Of a stretch of DNA of 64,000 bases, positions 21,701 to 33,700 are shown in pieces (positions within the stretch are counted from its first letter, which is position 1; every line of letters begins with the position of its first letter). The position numbers and the translations under genes are program-made. Source of the stretch: Solea solea (taxonomy: Eukaryota; Chordata; Actinopteri; Pleuronectiformes; Soleidae); NCBI RefSeq assembly GCF_958295425.1, contig NC_081138.1, forward strand, positions 19,342,886 through 19,406,885, written 5' to 3'. The notes beneath the pieces were generated by a model. The model was not told the origin of the DNA. It searched no databases and worked only from the letters and a program-made list of their open reading frames with translations.

Positions 21701-24700
21701 CATAACATCCCACAAGCTTCTTCCTTTGACACTTACAGATATAATCCATTATTCTTTTTGTTTCCACCACCCCCTCACTGTACTGCTTTTTTGACAGTCC
21801 AGGCATGTTGATTGCCATGGTTACCTCCTACAGTGTGACTGCTGGGTCGTCTATTTTGGCTACGTTATTGCACGGCGCTCGGTCTGCATACAGTGCGTAC
21901 AGTGCTTGTTACGTGCCGCTCAATATTTCAGCGTCTATTTTTTCCTAGTCTCAAGGCGTCTGGTGTGTTTGACGAGCTTGACGTGTGAAGACACGGATGC
22001 ATTGTAAGAAGAAAAAAAAACGGACTAATGCGACGTGACAGAGCAGTAGTTAGGGCTTGTTTAGCGAACATCTAACCAGATTATTCAATATTAAAACAGC
22101 AGCTCTCCACAGGCTTACTAACAAACCATGTGATAGACGGAGAGACTGCTGTGTTGTGGCCACACCTTCACCTCACATGCATCAAAACTGCCTGAATGAG
22201 ACTGGAAATAATAAAGAGTGTCCCAGCATGCACCTGTCCTGTATCTGCTCTGTCATTACTGCAGGCCTGTTCTTTCTTAAATGACACGTAGGTGTTCAAG
22301 CACTGTCCATCACCTCTGTGTGTCCAAATCAAATAGAAGGCTGTTAAAAATAAACAGATTTTATTTTTTCTTTCCGTTTGCTCACCGTCACTTTATTTTT
22401 GTATTTGAAAGATAAAAGACAGGTGCCGCATTGAACAGATACGGAGCATGCTTTGTTCCTTATTTTTGATCATCAAGTCAGTGAAAAACCATGACAGAAT
22501 AATTACATTAATTAAACTAATGCGATTTGCATGAGGGAAAATAAAGTCCTCTTCCTGCTGTCAGGCCCTCTCCATCTGTCCTGTGTATCATACCAACGGA
22601 AACGTGGCAAGGAAGGAGAAGATATAAACATAAATATTTATTATTTTTTGTTATAGTTGTAGAATAGAAGTATTTTTATTTTCTTATAATTAACCCTTTA
22701 ACACACAAAAAAACACTGTAGTTGTACATGAACACCAGATTTTGCATGTAAAACATATTTGAAATAACATTTGTTTGTGTTTTTCCAACTCTTTCCTCTT
22801 GGTGACAAAGACGCTGATTCGCCGGCTTCCTGCAACGGCAAGAGTGAAATTACCGTAATAACCACATCAGCTTTCAGAAACCGTTGGAATATTTGGAATA
22901 TATTTCCAAATTGTCAGTGTTTAAGGGTTAAATAGTTTTTAGTGTGTTTTAGTGTTATTGGTTAATGAAATGGAGACCTATTTTATATGTTATACATATA
23001 ACAGTTATTTCAATATTTTTATATGTTTTATAAGTGAACTCTTTAGCCAGTAATAATGATATTAGCTAGTTAACAGATTAGCACCTGCACTCGTTCCTGC
23101 TCACCTCTGTTCTGCCTCTCTCTGGAGTCACATGTCCTCTGTTTTAGGAGCTCATGCTCCCTGCACCTCTTTCTTTCTCTCCCTCTGTGCTGCCTCTGAT
23201 CCTGATCCTTCTTGTCATCCTCCTCCTGTTCAGCCACTGCTGAAACTTGCCCGCGGTCCGTCCTCAGGGATGGAGGGGATAAAGACGGGGAGCAGTGGCA
23301 GACTTTTGCCCAAGCACCTAATGCAGAAGGACAAACCAAAGCCAAGTTTCAGCAGTGGGTTTACAGCTCACCCCTTCCCCTGACCTTAGACACTTGCAAT
23401 CCTCAAACAGAGGAAGTATTCAAAGCAGTCAACAACAGCGACAATGAAAAATTATCAAACTGATATATGCACTGGTTCGCCTGCGTCACTGTGACCTTCT
23501 CCTGTAGGTCCATGTTCTCCAAAGTTGTCCTCATCAAAGAACATTTATCAATGTATTTTAACACAGGGGTTCAAATGACACATGTGCCGTCCAATTTCAT
23601 TATCCTTACTGACTTACGGATAACATTCTGACTTTAACAATAATAATTTATTATATTTGAGGTAGTAAAAAGTAGGTTATACCTTAAGGCAACGCAGCTC
23701 CAGTGAAGAGGTGACCTCGTTCACCTCTGAGCCTGCTGAAGTGGGTTGTCCACCCTCTTTCAAACCAACAAACAAAATTAATATACGTAGCAAAATAAGC
23801 AGGTTTAGAGTGATAATCTGTAGTTTAATAATAAAAAAATAAAAATGACCTCTGTAAGGTAAACTCTGTAAACTCGAGTTTACCTTAAATCATCAAAGTT
23901 AAACCGTATACCAGTCTGGTGCTGTTTACTTCTGCGAGTTACTCACATGGTTACTCTTTTAGTAAAAATCAAAGTTTCATTACAATCATGTATAATATTA
24001 GCTAGTCGAGTGAATCAAACCTGTTACTTTAATTTAAACACAAATTCCTCCACTGGCATCCAATAACCGGCATCGGCCATCTTGGGCCCCATCACTGTTG
24101 GCAAAGAATTCTTGGATATTAACGCAGCCTGCGATTGAAGGAGTCGACGAATCTAGTCGAAAAGGGACAGGGTATGTCACAGTGTTGCAACGCATTTTTG
24201 ACAAAAATCTGGACGACAAATCCACACTTTGGAGGATCCACACCCTTAAATGGGACACAGCTATAGTGGTGGGATTGTCTGCAGAAATCCCACTGATTAA
24301 ACCACAGTTTTTGATTTTCCATCTGGTTTTGTTGCTCTACATAACAAAGAAATCATTAACACTGGATAGCTAATCATTTTAATCTTTGGAGTACACCATT
24401 TACATTATGGACCAAACAACTTATCAAGAAAATATTTGACAGATGAATTGATTAGGAAAATGATCACTAGTTTCTTGCAGACCTACAATCAATCCAGTAA
24501 CTGACGGGTTATTTTCACTGCGTGCTGACTGACAGGCCAATAGACTTGGACCTACACTACAGTATCGTGCCATTCTTGGTATTTAGTTGACATTGCAGCA
24601 GCTGCATTATCTGCATATACAGTATGTGAGTGCATACAGTTGGAGTATATTTATAAAATTGCAAGTCAATGTCAATATTATAATGCTCACATGTCCTACT

Positions 24701-27700
24701 GTATACAACCAGCTGTGACCCATGATAGGAGGAGAAAATGGCCTCTCAGACCTTCCCACTCCTGAGCTGTGTGGACCATCATGTCCGGGGTGGATTGTAA
24801 TTAGGTTATTGATTGTTGTCTGCTGCTTGACTGATACCCAAGGCAAAGGCAACGAAGCCTCCCATCTATTGTATCGCTCACAGAGCCTCGAAAAGAAACA
24901 GATTTTCAATTAGAGTATGCATTTGTGCATTTTTACAGTACAGTGCCTGCTTACCTCTTAATGGGATGCTGTGTAAATGTTTGTATCTTCCTAATGGAAG
25001 TGTAAATCTTGTTTTGCCTCACAATGTACATTCCTGTCTTTTGTGAGCACTGCCGGAACATTACAGTGCATTGACTGGGAAGGCTATTAAGAGGCCTCTA
25101 GTTTTATTTGGCTTACTTAATCTGCAAAAAAAAAAATCCTATATTCCTATATATATACAATGCAGTTTATCAACTGTATCGTAGAAAGACATAATCACGC
25201 ATTGTGCCGTTTTTTTTTGGCCAATATCATGCTGCACAGCCAACGACAACAACAACAGCTGCAACAGACATGTTTAAAACCTGCAGCGGAGAGTCAAATG
25301 GCAGCAACAAAATCAGTAAGGTACAGTACAGAAATGTCCTGTATGAAATGAGCCTATGGAGCTGAAGGGGTCCAGCTGTGGGTCAGCATCTATTCCTGCC
25401 TCATATCTTAACCTCTATTCATAATGCGTATAATGAGGCACCGTGAAGCTGAAAGTCGAGAGTCCTCTGCAGCAAAACGTTTTCACTCCAGTGCAGCCAT
25501 TACTCTTCCTCTGTAGGACAGCAGAGGAAGAAATGGACGCTGACTCAGCACACACTGTCCGTTAGGTCCGGCCCAGGTTGTTATATGTGTGCACTGTGCA
25601 CCTTTTAGGGCTACCTTTGCCAAGATACAAAGTACCAGTGATTGAATATTGCCATAATGGAGTCTGAGTGAGTAATTATTCATGTGCTGGACCTGGCAGT
25701 TCAACCAGGTACAGGAGTCCTGTCTCACTGTATGACTTTGCCTCTGCTGCACTCCGTCCTGCTGCTGGTCATAGACCATAGAGGAGGGACAGACACCGCT
25801 TATCAGGTCAGGTTAAATTTCCATTGAAACCATTGTCAAATGAGTTCACACAATGCAGATAAAGCCTATCATGACTCCACATGACTCGCTCCGTGTTTGT
25901 CTTTGTAGCCGTGTTTACATCTTGTGTCACCAGACAACATTACCGCACTTCCCACGGGAAGCAATTCATCTTATGTGAAGACAGATGAAGGCCACAGCAA
26001 CATTGTGCTAGTAAAGTGAGACAGCAGGGGGAAGTATGACACGAAAGGTTTCAGATGTGAATTTTACGGCTCAAAAAAAAACCTGGTCATCCAGCAGTTT
26101 GACAGAATGACCGCCCCCTGTGCTGCTGGTGTAAACACAAGCGCTCCCTAAGTCAGGTCTGATAGTAATGTTCCACACTGGGCCTGTTTTCATTTAAAAG
26201 ATGCAGCATACATACAAATAATGTCACATTGTTTTCCAAACAGTGAATTATCAAGTAAAAGTCAACATTGATTTCTATTGTTTTTCCAACAACTGCTGTC
26301 ATCTTTTAGAGGGGTCATTAAAGCAGATTGCATTAGCATATTTGATTTAGTATAGATTTTTTTTTTTTTTTGCTAGAAACTCCCCCTGACCCAATCTGGG
26401 ATTAAAGGGGGAATAGGGGAATAAACTGCCAATACAGGACAAAGCAATTAAACATGTCACTCCGCTCAAAGCACAACCCACCACTAAATCAGGAGGGACT
26501 GTAAGGATCATACGTCTGTTACGACAATAAAGTATCGCACTGATACTGATACGGACTATCGTATTTGTGTTGTTGGTTTTTGACCAGTAAACATAAGCCC
26601 TTTTATACGCTGTAATATTCCTGTGATATACAGTATGTACTATGTTTGATAACAGACAAATACATATCGTTGATGTTTTATAGGCTGATTATTGCATTTT
26701 AGTATATTTAACCCTTTAACATAGTTTCTTAATTTTAAAGTGTTAAAACAGTATTTAAACATGCAGTAAATTGTAAATTACTTGGAAGTTATTCTGAAAA
26801 AAAACCCAGCAAAAGCACTTACAGGACATTCTCTGGTCCTTTTATGGTTAAAATAAGCACACAAAAAAAAGTCCAGATAGACATTTTGAGGGTTAGGCCG
26901 ACATCAAAGTAATGAGGAAGAATATTTTTCACAGAAAGGAAATAACAAGAGAGAAGTGGCCATAATGAGCAGCATCTCATATAATGAGAAGAAGGCTTTG
27001 AATCAGTTATAGCATTTAGAGATGTAAATAATTCAGGTTCTTCATACACAGTAAGTTACTGATGTGGGATAAAAATGGCCCACGATACAGTTGAAAATGA
27101 CTTTCATGGATTTCTTCCTATACAGTAAGTAATGGCTGAAAGAGAAGTGTCAGCACAGTTAGACGTCTAGTGAGCTGTTGGCCTGATGATAACGACACAC
27201 AAGGAGGATCTGTCAGATCCTCTACACGCTCGCAGCTTTAGTGGAGTATCTCTGTCACACAGACAAAGACTGAGCTGCCAGAGCATAACACGGATAATGT
27301 ATCTGACTGATCTGTATTTGTATCTCAAAAAAAAAAGATCTTGTTTCTTTGGTATTGGTAGTAATGAAAACCTAGGTCTAGTTGGGGTAAAGGTTTAGAT
27401 CACACATTATCTATCGACAGTACATTTAATAGATACGATTTGTACGTTTTTAAATAGTCTTTTTATGTCTTTTAATCCGTTCCTAAAAATCACAATGCAT
27501 TCATTAATCAGAGTTAGTTTTTAGAAAATAGAAAATGCCACATTCATTGCACATGTTTTTTCATTTACTTTTCTTTTTGAAGTGTCAAAGTAATAGAATC
27601 CATCCATCTTCTACAGCTTTATCCTCCACATGAGGGTCACTGGTGCCAATCCTAGCTGACATCGGGCAAAAGCATTATGGTATAACACTACAGAATATGT

Positions 27701-30700
27701 TATATCGTTTTATGAAACAGTAAATTAACTTTACATCGAGTTTAAAGCCACAGAACAGACTGTTGTGTCATCAAGGAAATGGCCTCAGATGTAAAAGCAG
27801 ACTGGCATCAGTCCTGAATCCTTCTCCTGATTGGTGTCTAGCAGCTGTTGCAAAAGGATTATGAGTCGTCTCTTTCCCAGAATTCTTCCTAATCTTGCTG
27901 CTATTAACGTTATTTGCTTCTCTTATGAAGGCCATTTCCAGGACCTTTCATCGTCATGTGAATTTATAGATTTATAGATTAGACTGCACTGGCAGCCAAC
28001 ATTTCTGCTATGGTTTCATGTGCATGCGTGTGTTAAGTGTGTGCATGCATGCCAGCCTGCCCCCATCACATCCATTATAGATTAGCTGTGCTGCTGTGTT
28101 TGTCTGTGATTTGACCCCTAGTGGCAGGCAGAGCAGGAGAAAGGAGGCTGCTCATTGGCTGGTGGTTACGCTCACGCTGCTTTAACCTCATCCGTTAACC
28201 TGAACACACAGCCTCACTGGCATCAGTGACTCCACTGAAGTGAACGTAATGCAACTTTATCTCACTCAGAGAAACAGAGGATGAGTCTGCTTTTGTAGTT
28301 CAGTGATATGTAAAAACACGGCGTCTTGGGTTTTTTTATTTTTAATTTCAAATGCACTTTGTAATTCGTAGGATCGCCTTGTAACACTTGCCCCACATTC
28401 TGTAACAATACCGCTGTCCTGGATTAATACATAACAGCATGTTTGTTTGTTTTATAAAGAATTCAATTTAGTTGCACTGACTCCAAAATCGATTGCAAAT
28501 GTGTATAAATGTCTGTAAAAATGTAAAACAAAAATCAGCAAAAAGCATTTTAGCTGAGTCATGTTTGGGCTGTAAACTCAGGTACTGACCATAATTTATA
28601 GTGCGTTTTTTTTCATTACCTACTTTTCTGGCATCTTTCTAAGGTTTGTTTCCTAAGAGGTGGAACACAAGTGGCCACAATATTACTTTTACAGATAAAC
28701 TGGAATTGTTATCCATATAAAACGAGAAAACATAAAAGTCGTCAAAAAGTAGTTTAAAACTAAAAATATTATTGTTATTTATTTCACAAATATCCAACTT
28801 TGAGTCGGCTCACTGGAATCAAGCATAACATTCAACCACTAAACCACATTTTCTGTAAATTTTATGTAAATTACTATAATTATTATTATTATTATTATTA
28901 TAATAATAATGTTATATAATCAATAATTTTAGGTTAAAGAGCTTCTACATACTGGTGTATTAACTGTTATGAAAACATGAAAAATTATTTTAATAATTAC
29001 CAATGCTGTTAATTTAGGGCAGCTGTGGCTATTGGTGGTGGTCTAGTAAATGTTTAAATCACTGTATATTCATGGTGACCAGAAATCACATAAATCATAA
29101 CCACATTTAATGTTGCTGACCAAAGCAGTTATGATTACAACCCTCACAGGGAAATGGATGCATCATTTGTTATGCTCCTGCTATGAAGCAGTGATGCTAC
29201 GCCAGAACTCACTTTTTCAATTTATTTATTATTTCACTTTTTGAATCGCTTAATATCGATTACTGAATTAATCGTCGACTATTTTGATAATCGATTCATT
29301 TTGATGAATCGATTTGATGAAGGAAATAATTGTCAGATTAATCTTTTATAAAAAAATAATCATTAGTTGCAGCTCTATTCCATTTAACGCCAGCCTCACA
29401 ATCACACACTGTCCTGTACTGCTTATTTGAAACCTGTCAGCCTCTGGGCTGTCAGCCGTGTCAGTGCCTCCCCATTGCTCTTACACCAACAGCCACATTT
29501 CCTGCTTGATTATTTATGATCCTGCGGGATAATCTAGTCTTGGATCAATTAACCTGTGCAACCTATGAGCTACCCCTCATGTGGAGAATAACGTGGTAGA
29601 AAATGGATCGATGGAACCTATGAGCAGCATATTACATCGACAGTGACGGAATCTGCCAGTGGGAGACATCTGGTAAAGTCCTTTGGCGTGGACGCAGAAC
29701 CTAATCTTTCCTTGAATAGAATACACGCAGGTCTCAATCATATGGTGAATCTAATAACACAAGTGCTCTCATGGGAACAGAAGCTTGATGTTACGACATG
29801 TTTAATTAAAGGGGCTTGTTATGAACATGTTCCACTATATACAATGCTGCCCTCTGCTGAATCATCAATAGAAGTGCAGTTATTGTCAAAGTAAGTGAAA
29901 ATGAATGTAGATTTTAGGAAACTAGCAGGGGAATATTGTATTTCTTCTATTTTATTTAACTGATGTTTGAATTTTGCTTTCTTCTCTACTGTCTTTCAGG
30001 TATTTTATTTTCAACATTAGTGTTTGGCCCGGCTTGTGGCTTCATCTTAGGTTCCGTCTGTACCAAAGTCTATGTTGATGCCGTCTTCATTGACACAAGT
30101 GAGTTGGTGTTTACTCTTAATTTACATTTAATTGCACATGTTATATTTGTGGTCATCCCACTGGGCTAAACACCATTCTGATTTTCTCTTAATGAGCAGT
30201 AAAAATGTTATCTCACATCATCATTTACATTCTATTCATTGTGCTAATTACGCTACCTTCTGTTTAGGTAAGCTGGACATCACCCCAGATGACCCTCGCT
30301 GGATCGGGGCATGGTGGGGCGGCTTTCTCCTCTGTGGTGCCTTACTCTTCGTGTCAGCTCTCTTCATGTTCGGCTTTCCCCAGGCACTGGACGAGCAGAG
30401 CATGGATGGTGTCGGGGAGAGTGAGCAGGCCATGCTGCCTCCTTCTCTGTCCATGGACTACCAGGGCTCTAAATCTAAAGCGACCTTTCATGGCTTTGAT
30501 ATGAACAGTGGACTCACGGTCTGTGAGCACCTGAGAGGTAAAGGGGAAACAGAGGGTGCAGAGGGGGGAAAATGATTAAAATAAACCAAAATTATGTATA
30601 TGATTTTGAACCACTTTCTCTGTTTTCTTCTCCTCCTCTTCACCGACTCAGTCATCCCCCGGGTTACCAGGCACTTACTGTCTAATCCGGTGTTCACTTG

Positions 30701-33700
30701 CATCACACTGGCAGCGTGCATGGAGATCGCCGTGGTCGCTGGCTTTGCCGCCTTCCTCGGCAAATACCTGGAGCAGCAGTTCAACCTCACCACCTCGTCA
30801 GCCAATCAGCTGCTAGGTAGGCAAGAATAGTTTTGTCATTAAAAACAAACGAGGTAAAAAACAGCCAGATTAAAGTTATTATCAGTGGAATTTTAGGAAA
30901 AAAACATCTCTGTATTTCTCGCCCCAGGTATGACAGCTATCCCCTGTGCCTGTCTGGGTATCTTCCTCGGGGGGCTGCTAGTGAAGAAGCTGAACCTGTC
31001 GGCTCTGGGCGCTGTTCGTATGGCCATGCTGGTCAACCTGGTGTCAACTGCCTGCTATGTCTCTTTCCTCTTCTTGGGGTGCAACACTGGACCTGTGGCA
31101 GGGGTGACCGTCACCTATGGCAACGAGTAAGAGTGATAAGCTGCTCTCATGAATGAAGACTCAAGGCTTCTAGTAATACATGGGTCTTTCATTTGTTTGC
31201 TGTAAATGTGCTTGATTGCCATTGATATGCATGTTTTCTTCAGTTGTTTGTTGTTCGCCTCACATTAATAAATGCTGTGTTACTGCAGCATTTACAGGAT
31301 TTTGAAAAAAAAAAACTCTCATCACTTTCTTGCCAAGAATTAGATGAGAAGATTGATACCACTTTCATGTCTATATGGTAAATAAGATTAAGCCAGCAGG
31401 CAGTTAGCTTAGCTCAGCATATACGCGGACAATACTCATCTCATTTAAGTCTTGGCAGTACACCAAATGTGCATTTTCCAAAATACTAAACTAGCCCTTA
31501 CTTCCTGTGCATTTCTATGTCATGTGTAAGAGACTTTAAATCACAAAAGCCATAATGTCTGTCCAGTGTAGATTATTGAATTACTCATCCATTAGAAACA
31601 AAACAATCAATATAAGTGGGTATTAATGGAGGCCAAAAAAAAGGTTATGTGTTTTTGTGTTTCTCAGTTTTTAATTCTGATTTTAATATAAAATTAATAT
31701 TTGTTGTAAAACTTAAAATGTCAGGAATCTATTTGTTTTACTGTTAATTTTCAGTATTCACTGGTAAAATATTGAGCCTATAGTGTGCTCCATTTAGACC
31801 AGATTGCAAAACTGGTCATCTGACCCACATACGGCATGGAATGATGGCACTTGGGCAGTCTGCTCCTGTTTTCCATATCTGGGCCACAAGCTGACCACTT
31901 AGCTGCCACGTGTCAGCCTCATGTCAGCAATTGTGCCAAATATTTACCAAAGGTGGCCCACATTTGTCTGAGGACGTTTGGGCCATATTTATTATTTATC
32001 ACATGGACCACTTTTTGTCTGGGCCAGATAAAGACTTGCAGTGCTACATCATTGCCAAAAGTGGCCCACATGTGGATGCTATCTGGGTATTTTCTCTAGT
32101 GTAAACTTTGACCTCCTCCACAGGACATTGCAGTCATGGCAGCGGCCGGAGTCAGCATGCATCAGTAACTGTAACTGCTACACAGCATCAGTGAGTCCTG
32201 TCTGTGGTTCCAATGGCGTCACCTACCTTTCAGCCTGCTTTGCTGGCTGCACCAAACCAGTGAGTGACACAAGCTGTATAATGGTGTCTACAGCACACGT
32301 TCATATTGTGCAGCAGTCTTCACTGAGGCAGCAGAGAAACTAAACTCCAATCCCCCCTCTTAATCTGTCTTTGTGTCAGAACCTGACCAGCTGTACGTGT
32401 ATATCCAGCAACAACGAGGAGGCGGTGGCTTTACCGGGGAAGTGTCCCAGTCCAGGCTGTCAGCAGGCCTTCCTCACCTTCCTGTGTGTGATCTGTGTGT
32501 GCAGCATGATCGGCGCTATGGCACAGACACCATCTGTCATCATCCTCATCAGGTATAACGCCCGTTATTGCATATTAGCTCCACAAGAGGGAGCCTTTGC
32601 CATGTATAGCTGTGAAAGGAAAAAGGATGGAGCCGCAGTCATTTTGGAAGTCCCAGTTGCACATGACACACGTTACATGACATGAGTACCGAAAACTAAA
32701 CTAGGAATAAATACATACATCTTGTTCTCTTGCTCAAATCACATTGCAGAATTTCTCCATTGAACAAGAAAAACTCAGTGACAGAGGAAACTGGTGTATA
32801 CTGCAATGCTCTTGTGTCACCAGTTCTGAAGTTGTAAGTGAGTGTCGGAGTAAAAAATTGAGACACACCTCTTTAAATTTGAAGTGAATCCCATTTGGCA
32901 GTTTAAAAAAGGCCTAACTCACCCCTAGTCTTATGGTTACTTGTGGCACATCTCCTTGTATCAGTGAGCAGTGGTATGGAGCACAGCACAGATCACTCTT
33001 GGTAAATTGCTGTGGAAATAATATACAACTCCTTATATGGACATCCTGTTGTTGAGTCAAAGTTCTGATTCATTTTATATCACATATTTATTTAGGGAGT
33101 AGCGATAATTGTGCACAAGTGACAAAATAGACCGTACAATTTTATTTTTATTTTTTTCATAAAAATGAGCCAAGCAAACTTTTGTGTGTGTGTTTTTATA
33201 TAGTTGGTGAAAATTGGACGTGGGTTTTCTCCAGGTTCTCCTGTTTCCTCCCACAGTCCAAAAACATGCAATTTGGGGATTAAGTAAATTGGACCATAGG
33301 TGTGAATGTGAGAGTGAATGGTTGTTTGTCTCAATGTGGCCCTGGAGGTGGACTGGCGATCTGTCCAGGGTGTACCCCTCCTATCATCCATGTCAGCTGA
33401 AATTGACACAGCACCCCCCTCGTCCCTCATATGGAGGATAAAGTGGTAGAAAATGCATAGATGGATAATTTCCTCAGATTGCCTGTAGGTTGTGCTGAAA
33501 AAAAGGACATAAGGCCCTCTATACTGCACATTCTTATTTGCCTCTGTATTTACATTTTAACATAGTAAATTGAAAAAAGCAGCCTACATGGTCTGTGTTC
33601 TGAGGGTTAACCCCCGCACCCACAAAAACTGACGTGTGCCAAAACACTACAAGGCAAAAAAGATAAACACTTAAAAGGCTTAAGCCTTTGTTGACCCCAA

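Larger units (their letters stand above)
19334..29999. other. slco3a1 intron 2 (long)
   Basis: About 10.7 kb. Repeats that I recognise are listed separately. Simple sequence includes an AGAGG minisatellite (21114-21136), a T-run (26349-26370) and an ATT/AAT hairpin-like run (28876-28910). One unidentified open frame lies at 21528-21818. A stretch at 24715-24935 reads as unique, non-repeat sequence and could be regulatory. No other exon could be supported. Confidence 0.85.

Noticed and set aside
32041..32123. Longer slco3a1 exon 7 starting upstream of 32124
   Set aside because: The frame runs into a repeat, while CTCCACAG at 32116-32123 is a good acceptor that restores phase with exon 6.
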